DNA of 41,962 bases from Bacteroidaceae bacterium. Its GTDB lineage: Bacteria; Bacteroidota; Bacteroidia; Bacteroidales; Bacteroidaceae. Shown piece by piece: positions 34,093 to 40,642 of the stretch. Numbering within the stretch: position 1 is the stretch's first letter; every line of letters begins with the position of its first letter. The notes under the pieces were generated by a model. The model worked only from the letters and a program-made list of their open reading frames with translations. It was not told the origin of the DNA and searched no databases. The stretch lies in assembly GCA_017540585.1 (NCBI GenBank), contig JAFYAT010000027.1, positions 1 through 41,962 of the forward strand. Reading direction: 5' to 3'. A program made the translations under genes and the position numbers.

Positions 34093-34584
34093 TCAGTCAT
34101 TTTCTTTGTTTGACATCTTTCTTAGTTGCTCTTTTATTCTTAACAGACGCACGGAAACATTTTTAGTCGTTATGCCAAGTATCTGACCTATCTCGTCATA
34201 ACTGAGACATTCCATCCATAGCAATACAATGGTGCGGTCAAACGGCAATAGACTGTGTATGCGTTCGTGTAGCATGGCAATCTGCTTGTTCTCCTCGCTT
34301 TCCATTGAGTCAAGAACGTCAGCTAATTCGAGGTGCAGGGTGCTTGCTTGTTTATTCTCCTTACGACAATATGAAATGCATACGTTTGAGCATACGCGCC
34401 AAATCCAAGTGCGGATATTGCTTTCTCCACGAAACGTGTCGAAGTAGCGCCACAGTTGTATGAGTGCCTCCTGCATCATGTCTTGTGTCTCGTCTTTGTT
34501 CGTTGCGTGCATGAAGCAAATTGAATAAATAGTCTGCTTATGCTGTTTGACAAGGCGAGTGAATTCTTTTTCTTTGGCAGTCAT
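34093..34584 (-). CDS. ECF-type RNA polymerase sigma factor
   Basis: A 163-residue sigma-70 protein of the extracytoplasmic-function class. Region 2 covers about residues 10-75 with DETQDMMQEALIQLWRYF and IRTWIWRVCSNVCISYCRK. Region 4 covers about 105-155 with LLPFDRTIVLLWMECLSYDEIG and the helix-turn-helix ITTKNVSVRLLRIKEQLRK. It probably directs transcription of a small regulon, perhaps including its own operon. A TAACTTTG box on the minus strand at 34898-34905 is the nearest promoter-like site, leaving a leader of about 310 bases. Confidence 0.92.
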   Translation of the reverse strand: MTAKEKEFTRLVKQHKQTIYSICFMHATNKDETQDMMQEALIQLWRYFDTFRGESNIRTWIWRVCSNVCISYCRKENKQASTLHLELADVLDSMESEENKQIAMLHERIHSLLPFDRTIVLLWMECLSYDEIGQILGITTKNVSVRLLRIKEQLRKMSNKEND

Positions 34585-34712
34585 TTTATTTGTTGAAGTT
34601 TTTGATGTATTATTAGTCGCAAGTGATTTGCAGAAAACTACAAAAAATTACAGAAAAATAACTCTTATGATGAAAATATTGTAATTCAAGTTTCGTAAGT
34701 GTTCAACTTGTT

Positions 34713-34819
34713 AAGGTTATTAGGTTTAAGGTTGTCGGGGCGCTACGCTTTCAGGTTTGGATGTTCTCAGCAACAAGTATCAAACCTGATAACCTAAGAC
34801 CTAATAACCTAACAACCTT
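34713..34819. repeat. AACCTAATAACCT inverted repeat
   Basis: AAGGTTATTAGGTTTAAGG (from 34713) is mirrored by AACCTAAGACCTAATAACC and CTAACAACCTT (34791-34819). The middle contains GGGGCGCTACGCTTTCAGG. It is an intergenic foldback without coding potential. Confidence 0.6.
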
Positions 34820-34908
34820 TCAACTGGAGCTTGCGAAAGCTGAGATATTGTAATTAAAGAAGACATTGACCTAAAGATGTAATCTTAAATGTGTCGCAAA
34901 GTTAGTGT

Positions 34909-35022
34909 TTATTCTTGACAGAATGTGTATGTTATGGGAGAAACGTTTGCGATTATTTCATAAAATCTTCCTTTTCCTACAGATAAAACTTCCGTTTTAC
35001 CGTGATCTTTGAAACGGATTGC
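34909..35022 (-). pseudogene. Possible coding remnant running into a repeat array
   Basis: Minus-strand frame ending AIRFKDHGKTEVLSVGKG, then RFYEIIANVSPITYTFCQE. It looks protein-like, but upstream it merges with the GTAC array and has no credible own start. It may be a gene whose 5' part was replaced by the array, or chance. Confidence 0.2.
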
Positions 35023-35026
35023 TGTG

Positions 35027-35130
35027 ACGAGCCCAGTACTATGGGCTACGTACTGCCAGTACGTAACGAACGTACTATGAGTACGTGCAGTGCGTACTGA
35101 GAGTACGTTCCCCACGTACTATGACAATAC
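35027..35130. repeat. 22-bp tandem array of CGTACT-NNN-AGTACG palindromes
   Basis: Units start at 35049, 35071, 35093 and 35115 with CGTACT. GTAC occurs at 35050, 35059, 35072, 35081, 35094, 35103 and 35116, alternating 9 and 13 bp apart, which gives an exact 22-bp period. A partial unit precedes at 35036. Confidence 0.85.
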
Positions 35131-35167
35131 ACATTAGTCCGAGCGAGTTGTGAATAGATTGTTTTTG

Positions 35168-35599
35168 TTATCTACGGATGCAGATTGTTACAGGAATGGT
35201 GTATCTATAATTTACTGGAACGCCATTAACGTATGCCGGTTTCCATTTAGGCATAGAACTGATGACCTTTACGGCCATTGCGTCAAATTCGGGATTGACA
35301 TGTTTGAGTATGTTTATATTGCATGTGCCACCCTTTTTATTGATTACAAAGCTTATTAATAATCGTATGGACATATCTTGTATGATGCTGTCTTTTGGAT
35401 ATTTAAGGCTGTCTTGTAGATGTTTCATGAGTGCTTGTTCTCCACCAGGAAACTCTGGAGATATGTCTGCTTCCTCATATATAGTGTCATTTGTCGCAAT
35501 GGTCGTTGTGTCGTTCTCTGCTATGTTCAAGGCATTTGCTTTGCCAATCGAAATTGTGGCAATGGTAAGTGTAACAAAAAGCTTGAATCTTTTTTTCAT
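35168..35599 (-). CDS. Exported protein with TonB C-terminal domain
   Basis: A 143-residue protein. A signal peptide (FKLFVTLTIATISIGKANA) replaces the membrane anchor of true TonB. The remainder is a TonB-C-like domain: PEFPGGEQALMKHLQDSLKYP, IRLLISFVINKKGGTCNINIL, and PKWKPAYVNGVPVNYRYTIPVTI. Such isolated domains are common in Bacteroidetes and may act as periplasmic adaptors. Energy transduction is unlikely without a membrane helix and Pro-rich linker. It lies 13 bp after the DUF3592-like gene and is probably in the same operon. Confidence 0.8.
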   Translation of the reverse strand: MKKRFKLFVTLTIATISIGKANALNIAENDTTTIATNDTIYEEADISPEFPGGEQALMKHLQDSLKYPKDSIIQDMSIRLLISFVINKKGGTCNINILKHVNPEFDAMAVKVISSMPKWKPAYVNGVPVNYRYTIPVTICIRR

Positions 35600-35612
35600 T
35601 CTAATTATTTTA

Positions 35613-36065
35613 TCAGTTGTTTTTCTTTGTTTCTTTTAACTTGACGAAAGAACTATGTCCTGGTTCGTCCTTGTCAATAGTGATAATCACTTTGTCTCCT
35701 ATGTTGAAGTCCTGCTTCTTTACTTTTTTGAGTGCTATCTCAGATGTATAAGGTCGGCAGTTGTATTCGTATGAATATTGGATGTACCTTCCATGAGTAT
35801 AATTGATAATTTTATTTACCGTTGCAACTGTCTGTATAGGATTCTTTATTGTTTCATCTTCTTTGTTGCTTTTTAGACTTAGGGTGAAAGCAAAAGCAAT
35901 GGCGCAGAGTAGGGGAATAAACGCGATGAAGTATGTTCCTTTGTCACGTCCTCCTATCTTGGCATTGCCAAATCCACCAGTGTTGAATGCGCCGTGTGTA
36001 TTCATTGTGATGTTAGCATCTGTCTTTTCGCTTCCTTTTCGGTTGTTAATGAATATATTTTTCAT
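35613..36065 (-). CDS. DUF3592-like single-pass membrane protein
   Basis: A 150-residue protein with a polar Gly/Asn-rich N-terminus, one membrane segment (YFIAFIPLLCAIAFAFTLSL near residues 45-64) and an extracytoplasmic beta domain (TVATVNKIINYTHGRYIQYSYEYN, then YTSEIALKKVKKQDFNIGDKVIITID). The tail resembles DUF3592. Role unknown. Promoter at 36136-36167; the TonB-C protein gene follows 13 bp downstream. Confidence 0.65.
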   Translation of the reverse strand: MKNIFINNRKGSEKTDANITMNTHGAFNTGGFGNAKIGGRDKGTYFIAFIPLLCAIAFAFTLSLKSNKEDETIKNPIQTVATVNKIINYTHGRYIQYSYEYNCRPYTSEIALKKVKKQDFNIGDKVIITIDKDEPGHSSFVKLKETKKNN

Positions 36066-36135
36066 TGTCGTTGGGTTAGTTAGTTGATATGTTATTTTAT
36101 TTGTGAGAAGAATAAAGTCGTCCCTTATTCTGTTG

Positions 36136-36167
36136 CAAAGATATATATTATTCGTAATTATGCCAAA
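36136..36167 (-). promoter_or_regulatory. Promoter of the DUF3592-like operon
   Basis: Minus-strand TTTG (36164-36167), a 20-bp spacer and TATCTTTG (36136-36143), 70 bp before the start codon. Confidence 0.75.
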
Positions 36168-36200
36168 TAAGGAATGAATTAATTTGTGGGTGGAGGCACA

Positions 36201-36241
36201 AAAAAAGGGCTGACATCCGTATGGATGTCAGCCTTAGTTTT
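36201..36241 (-). terminator. Terminator of the S6-S18-L9 operon
   Basis: A perfect 11-bp stem GGCTGACATCC (36208-36218) with GGATGTCAGCC (36223-36233), loop GTAT. On the minus strand it is followed by seven T. It lies 27 bp after the L9 stop. Confidence 0.92.
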
Positions 36242-36267
36242 TATTCTTTGTTCAAGAATGTGCTTGA

Positions 36268-36777
36268 TTATTCAGCAACTTCCTCTGCTGGTGCAGCAGC
36301 TGGAGCTTCTACTGGTGCTTCAGCAACAGCTTCGCCACCTTCGCTTACTACTGCTACTGGGATAGTAACAGCAACCTCGCGGTGGAAACGTGCTACAGCC
36401 TCGTAGTTACCGAGGGCCTTTGCAGCCTTCATAGAAACGAGCTTAGGATCAACCTCGATGCCCTTCTCTGCGAGTGCAGCAACAACTTCCTTAGGACCAA
36501 CTGAACCATAGATGTTCTTGCCTTCTGAAACCTTAGCTGTGATAGTGAGAGATACACCCTCGAACTTAGCATCCTGAGCCTCAGCGTCTGCCTTGAGCTT
36601 AGCAATCTTGTGAGCGCGCTGCTTGAGCTCCTCAGCAAGTGCCTTGAGTGCCTTCTCTGTAGCGAGAACAGCAAAGCCCTGTGGAAGAAGATAGTTGCGA
36701 CCATAACCGTCCTTTACTGTGAGGACTTCGTCCTTATAGCCTAAGCCAATGACGTCTTTCTTAAGAATGATTTTCAT
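36268..36777 (-). CDS. rplI: Large-subunit ribosomal protein L9
   Basis: A 169-residue ribosomal protein that binds 23S rRNA at the base of the L1 stalk. The N-domain IILKKDVIGLGYKDEVLTVKDGYGRNYLLPQGFA is canonical, followed by the long connecting helix and the C-domain with KNIYGSVGPKEVVAAL. Residues 146-169 form an Ala/Glu/Pro-rich acidic extension (GGEAVAEAPVEAPAAAPAEE) beyond the usual length of about 148. Third gene of the rpsF-rpsR-rplI operon, 19 bp after rpsR. Confidence 0.97.
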   Translation of the reverse strand: MKIILKKDVIGLGYKDEVLTVKDGYGRNYLLPQGFAVLATEKALKALAEELKQRAHKIAKLKADAEAQDAKFEGVSLTITAKVSEGKNIYGSVGPKEVVAALAEKGIEVDPKLVSMKAAKALGNYEAVARFHREVAVTIPVAVVSEGGEAVAEAPVEAPAAAPAEEVAE

Positions 36778-36796
36778 ATATCTTACCTCCTTTTAA

Positions 36797-37069
36797 TTAT
36801 TTCAACAAGTCTGTTACGAATGGAAGGAGTGCAAGGTGACGAGCACGCTTCACTGCCTGTGCTACACGACGCTGATACTTGAGTGAAGTACCTGTGATAC
36901 GGCGTGGGAGAATCTTACCCTGCTCGTTGAGGAACTTCTTAAGGAACTCAGGATCCTTGTAGTCGATGTACTTGATGCCGCTCTTCTTGAAACGACAATA
37001 CTTCTTCTTCTTAACGTCAACTGTTGGTGGAGTTAAGTATCTGATTTCTGATGCCTGTGCTACTGCCAT
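36797..37069 (-). CDS. rpsR: Small-subunit ribosomal protein S18
   Basis: A 90-residue protein with the canonical [21 protein letters not shown] and [31 protein letters not shown] segments. It forms a heterodimer with S6 on the 30S platform. The start codon lies two bases after the rpsF stop, so the two are translationally coupled. Confidence 0.98.
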   Translation of the reverse strand: MAVAQASEIRYLTPPTVDVKKKKYCRFKKSGIKYIDYKDPEFLKKFLNEQGKILPRRITGTSLKYQRRVAQAVKRARHLALLPFVTDLLK

Positions 37070-37071
37070 AA

Positions 37072-37407
37072 TTAAGCCTCCTTTTTGTTGTTACGACGCT
37101 TCTCTGCATAAGCAGCAGCGTACTTTTCGTTCTTAACTGTGAGGTAGCGGAGTACGCGCTCGTCGCGACGCATCTGCAACTCAAACTTAGCAATCACTGT
37201 TGGTTCTGCCTTGAACTCGATCATCTGGTAGAAACCAGAAGTCTTCTTGTCAATAGCGTAAGCCAACTTCTTAAGGCCCCAGCTCTCCTCATTGATAATC
37301 TCAGCACCTGCCTCGACGAGGAGATTCTTGAACTTTTCAGCCGCTTCCTTCATCTGAACATCAGACAAAACGGGAGTTAAAATGAAAACGGTTTCGTATT
37401 GATTCAT
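37072..37407 (-). CDS. rpsF: Small-subunit ribosomal protein S6
   Basis: A 111-residue protein with the ferredoxin-like S6 fold ([23 protein letters not shown], then [22 protein letters not shown] and [11 protein letters not shown]). First gene of the operon with rpsR and rplI. In several phyla the S6:S18 dimer represses this operon through an mRNA hairpin preceded by CCG, and a candidate is present at the 5' end of this transcript. Confidence 0.98.
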   Translation of the reverse strand: MNQYETVFILTPVLSDVQMKEAAEKFKNLLVEAGAEIINEESWGLKKLAYAIDKKTSGFYQMIEFKAEPTVIAKFELQMRRDERVLRYLTVKNEKYAAAYAEKRRNNKKEA

Positions 37408-37452
37408 TGTGTAAATGAATTAATAATGTTTGTTAATAATTTGTTTAATTCT

Positions 37453-37480
37453 GCTTTTTACAAAAAGCGGTGCAAAGATA
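37453..37480 (-). promoter_or_regulatory. rpsF promoter and possible S6:S18 leader hairpin
   Basis: Minus-strand TATCTTTG (37473-37480) is followed directly by CACCG and the hairpin GCTTTTT-GT-AAAAAGC (37453-37468), about 46 bases before the rpsF start. CACCG next to a hairpin recalls the known S6:S18 autoregulatory motif. The match is short and the CCG lies close to the expected transcription start. Confidence 0.45.
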
Positions 37481-37643
37481 GGCATTTTTTCCAAAATACC
37501 GAAATAACTAAGCGAAAAGTTATGTGTTACCTAAAAAAAATGCGGTTGTGTGTAATTTTCTTGAAGAATTATTTCTTCATGTGCGCAAAAATCACTTAAT
37601 TTGCCTTGAAAAATTGAAACAACAAATAAAAACATATAGAATA

Positions 37644-37835
37644 ATGAAGAATTTAGGACTTATCGCAATTATGGTGGGCGCAGTTATGATGATTGCAGGT
37701 ATGCTTGGTGATCCACTTGGCATCGAACCACTTTCTGACCTTTGTGATTATAACGCATACACTCTTGGTGCACTCGTTCTTATCATCGTAGGTTTTGTCG
37801 CTCACATCATTCTTAACAAGAGAATCATCGACTAA
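37644..37835 (+). CDS. Small two-helix membrane protein
   Basis: A 63-residue protein with two membrane segments (LGLIAIMVGAVMMIAGML and YTLGALVLIIVGFVAHIIL) joined by a short loop with DPLGIEPLSDLCDYN, and a basic/acidic end NKRIID. The frame is open upstream, but ATG 37644 follows an AT-rich leader and begins the first helix. It resembles small Bacteroidales membrane proteins of unknown role. It is followed by a strong terminator and is monocistronic. Confidence 0.75.
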   Translation: MKNLGLIAIMVGAVMMIAGMLGDPLGIEPLSDLCDYNAYTLGALVLIIVGFVAHIILNKRIID

Positions 37836-37857
37836 GGATTGAACTGATTGAAAGAAT

Positions 37858-37899
37858 AAAACGGCAATGCTCATTTTGAGTGTTGCCGTTTTTTTTTTT
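37858..37899 (+). terminator. Intrinsic terminator of the small membrane protein gene
   Basis: AACGGCAA and CTCA pair with TGAG and TTGCCGTT around a short loop, followed by a run of 11-12 T, 23 bp after the stop codon. Confidence 0.95.
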
Positions 37900-37945
37900 G
37901 AAAGAAAGAAAAAGCTATAGAAACTATAAGTTTTTATAGGTTCTA

Positions 37946-38111
37946 TAAGTAGGTGTGCATAATTATTTTTACAATCCTTGCACCGCTTACTGCGCATCTT
38001 CAACGCCTAAAAACAATCGAGTAGGAGTCACTACACTCATTTATTTTATGCGCTGAACCTACATCATTAATCAATACAATCATTATAAAAATAATTTTGC
38101 ACACCTACTTA
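37946..38111. repeat. 26-bp inverted repeats flanking a 114-bp core
   Basis: The arms (37946-37971 and 38086-38111) are inverse copies with one mismatch. Each contains TAAGTAGGTGTGCA. The core holds GCGCAT and ATGCGC as inner inverted sites. It lies between the convergent ends of the small membrane protein gene and rprY. Size and shape fit a miniature inverted-repeat element or an invertible segment. No coding potential. Confidence 0.8.
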
Positions 38112-38135
38112 GCTTTTTATTTTAATTGTCAATTA

Positions 38136-38891
38136 TCAATTGTCGTTCTCTTCCTCTTCGTCTTCTATTGCTTCTCCTGGCTTTTTGCCTGTCACAAGCT
38201 TGTAGCCCTTACCGTGAACATTGAGAATCTCAACCGTTGGGTCTTTCTTGAGCAATTTGCGGAGCTTGGTGATATAGACGTCCATAGAGCGTGCGTTGAA
38301 GTAGTTATCGTCTGCCCATATAGTTTTGAGGGCAATGTCGCGCTGGAGAAGTCCGTTTGTCTTGTTGCTGAGGAGGATGAGAAGTTCTGCTTCCTTTGTA
38401 GTAAGCTTTGTTTCGTCATCTCCAAGTATGAGAAGCTGTTTCTGAAGGTCAAACTGGAAACTTCCGATGCTACGGATGTTTGAGTCTGCACTCTTTTTGC
38501 CTCGTACTCGACGGAGGATTGCTTCGATACGGTAAACAATTTCTTCCATTGAGAATGGCTTTGTGATGTAGTCGTCAGCACCAAGCTCGAATCCTTCCTT
38601 CACGTCGTCCTTTAGATTCTTTGCCGTGACGAACATGAATGGTGTCTCAGGGTTGACTTCCTGTATTCTCTTTGCAAGCGTGAAACCATCCATCTTTGGC
38701 ATCATCACATCAAGAATGCAAAGGTCGTAGCTACCGCAGCAGAATGTGTTGAGACCTTCTTCGCCATCAACGCAAAGGTCAACATTATATTCTTTTGCCT
38801 CAAGGTATTCTCTAAGGAGCATACCGAGGTTCTCATCATCTTCGCAAAGGAGGATGTTGACTGTTGTCTTTTCTTCAAGGTTTGCTATCAT
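38136..38891 (-). CDS. rprY: Response regulator RprY, OmpR family
   Basis: A 251-residue two-component regulator. The receiver domain covers residues 10-125, with the acidic pocket CEDDE, phospho-acceptor Asp61 in CILDVMMPKMDG and Lys111 in YITKPFS. The winged-helix domain (about 135-235) includes LTTKEAELLILLSNKTNGLLQRDIAL, SMDVYITKLRKLLKKD and VHGKGYKLV. The tail is very acidic (EAIEDEEEENDN). It matches the RprY type first described in Bacteroides fragilis. The sensor gene lies 75 bp upstream on the same strand. OmpR-family proteins often bind direct repeats spaced about 11 bp. Confidence 0.9.
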   Translation of the reverse strand: MIANLEEKTTVNILLCEDDENLGMLLREYLEAKEYNVDLCVDGEEGLNTFCCGSYDLCILDVMMPKMDGFTLAKRIQEVNPETPFMFVTAKNLKDDVKEGFELGADDYITKPFSMEEIVYRIEAILRRVRGKKSADSNIRSIGSFQFDLQKQLLILGDDETKLTTKEAELLILLSNKTNGLLQRDIALKTIWADDNYFNARSMDVYITKLRKLLKKDPTVEILNVHGKGYKLVTGKKPGEAIEDEEEENDN

Positions 38892-38975
38892 AATCGTAAT
38901 TGTTTAATTCATAATTCTTAATTCACAATTCATAATTTATAATTTTGAATTCTGAATTTTTAATTTTTAATTCTC
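38889..38975. repeat. AT-rich AATTC/TAATT iterations between rprX and rprY
   Basis: Repeated TTAATTCATAATT and AATTTTTAATT blocks fill the 75-bp gap and overlap the end of rprX. They resemble the AT-rich arms at 9-180. They are probably intergenic repeats, with a possible effect on transcript processing. Confidence 0.5.
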
Positions 38976-40484
38976 TTGCGGCATCTTTATAATGAACTTT
39001 GTTCCTATTCCAAGTTCACTTTCTGCATATATTGAACCATTGTGGTCATTGATAATTTTCTTCACGTAGGCAAGTCCGAGACCGAAACCTTTTACGTCGT
39101 GAACGTTGCCTGTGTGTACTCGGTAGAACTTCTCGAATATCTTCTTGAGGTTCTCCTTTTTTATGCCGATTCCGTTGTCCTGAATGGAGATGAACAGATT
39201 GCCGTTCTCGTTCCATGTACACACCTTCAGTTCAAGTTGTGCGTCGCTCTTGTACTTGACGGCATTGTCCATAAGGTTGAAGATGACGTTTGTGAAGTGC
39301 ATGTCGTCCACGCTTATTATCGGGTCTTCTGCCTTCAGATCTGTGATAATCTTGCCGCCATGCTTCTCTACTTTGAGTGCAAATGTGTGAACCACACCTG
39401 CTATGAGTTCGTTAATATCCACCTCTCTTGGACGGAGATTAGCCTTTTGATTTTCGTAGAGTGATAGCTGAAGCACCTTCTCCACCTGGAACCTGAGTCG
39501 CTTTGTCTCGTCCATTATGGTTGTGGTGAGACGTTTCATCATCTGAGGTGACTTCTTTACTGTGTCGTCTGCGAGCATCTGTGCGGCAAGTGAGATGGAA
39601 CTGATAGGTGTCTTGAACTCGTGCGTCATGTTGTTGATGAAGTCGTTCTTCACTTCCGTCAGTTTCTTTTGTCTGAATACGATGATGAGCGTGGCTACGA
39701 AGGTTACGAGCAGGATGATGGTGAAAAGGAATGGAGGTAACATGAATCCGAGTACCTTGGATAGTGGTTTACTTTCCTCTGGAAAATGAACCTTCAATAC
39801 TCCCATCTTCTGCACTGGGTCGTTCTTGAAGAGCGTCTCTGTATGACAGTATTGCTCTCCCTCTGGGTCGTAGTCCTGACATCTATATACTTCTCTTCCG
39901 CTACTTGTGAATACACGGAAATGGAAATCGAGGTCGATACCATTATTCATCAATTCCGTTCTCAACAACTCGTCAAGTTCGTTGAAATCTATGCGTTGTT
40001 GCAGAGGACGGTCGCTCGCCGTATATAATATAGTATATATAATGTCATCGAGCAGTTTGCGTTCGTAGGCATATCGTCTTGCCATAATCTCCTGAAGTGA
40101 ACGTGCCCTGTCCGCATTTACGTCATTCTTCTTTGTGAAGTATTTGTCGGAGATGTTTGTACTTGTCGTTGATGTGAGTATCCTGGCAGAGTCAATGGCA
40201 TGTGGTGTTGTCTTCCTATTTATATTGTTGAGTGAGTCAATATTTATAATAGGAGCACCTTGTCCTGTTTTGTTAATGTTGCCGAGACCTTCTTCAAGGT
40301 ATCGTTTTGCCTCTGCTATCTCCAGTTCGTGAGCAACGGTGTAGAGGCTTCGGTTGACAGACTCTTCAAAATGAAGACGTCGTGTGTCGAGCAGTTCCTT
40401 CATGTATCTCATTTGCAGGAGCAGGAGACTTGCAAATGAGATGCCCATAAGGATTGATAATATGGCAATGGTTGACTTTTTCAT
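38967..40484 (-). CDS. rprX: Sensor histidine kinase RprX
   Basis: A 505-residue inner-membrane sensor. The first membrane helix is at residues 5-24 and the second at about 248-270 (MLPPFLFTIILLVTFVATLIIVF). The long periplasmic part between them contains a predicted helical and alpha-beta sensor region. The kinase core has phospho-acceptor His289 in NMTHEFKTPISS, the N box NLMDNAVKYK, the G1 box DNGIGI and the G2 box GFGLGLAYVKKI. It would phosphorylate RprY. The signal is not known. No perfect TAnnTTTG box is visible upstream; TTACTTTG at 40507-40514 is a near match. Confidence 0.92.
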   Translation of the reverse strand: MKKSTIAILSILMGISFASLLLLQMRYMKELLDTRRLHFEESVNRSLYTVAHELEIAEAKRYLEEGLGNINKTGQGAPIINIDSLNNINRKTTPHAIDSARILTSTTSTNISDKYFTKKNDVNADRARSLQEIMARRYAYERKLLDDIIYTILYTASDRPLQQRIDFNELDELLRTELMNNGIDLDFHFRVFTSSGREVYRCQDYDPEGEQYCHTETLFKNDPVQKMGVLKVHFPEESKPLSKVLGFMLPPFLFTIILLVTFVATLIIVFRQKKLTEVKNDFINNMTHEFKTPISSISLAAQMLADDTVKKSPQMMKRLTTTIMDETKRLRFQVEKVLQLSLYENQKANLRPREVDINELIAGVVHTFALKVEKHGGKIITDLKAEDPIISVDDMHFTNVIFNLMDNAVKYKSDAQLELKVCTWNENGNLFISIQDNGIGIKKENLKKIFEKFYRVHTGNVHDVKGFGLGLAYVKKIINDHNGSIYAESELGIGTKFIIKMPQEN

Positions 40485-40560
40485 CTATTTTATTTCTTGT
40501 TTGCTGCAAAGTAACATATTTGTTTTAACATATAAGGGTATTTTTTACATAAAAAGTAAA

Positions 40561-40587
40561 AAAGTCCGTGCAAAATACACGGACTTT
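40561..40587 (-). terminator. Terminator after the EF-G paralogue
   Basis: A perfect 10-bp stem AAAGTCCGTG with CACGGACTTT, loop of seven. On the minus strand it is followed by TTTTTACTTTTT. It separates the EF-G gene from rprX. Confidence 0.92.
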
Positions 40588-40642
40588 AATAAATATAAAC
40601 ATTTTAATTATGTTTTTGGTAATTATTACTACATGAGTGATA

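Noticed and set aside
35027-35130. CRISPR or iteron origin of replication
   Set aside because: No spacers, no dnaA or rep gene nearby, and the AT-rich unwinding region expected for an origin is not evident.
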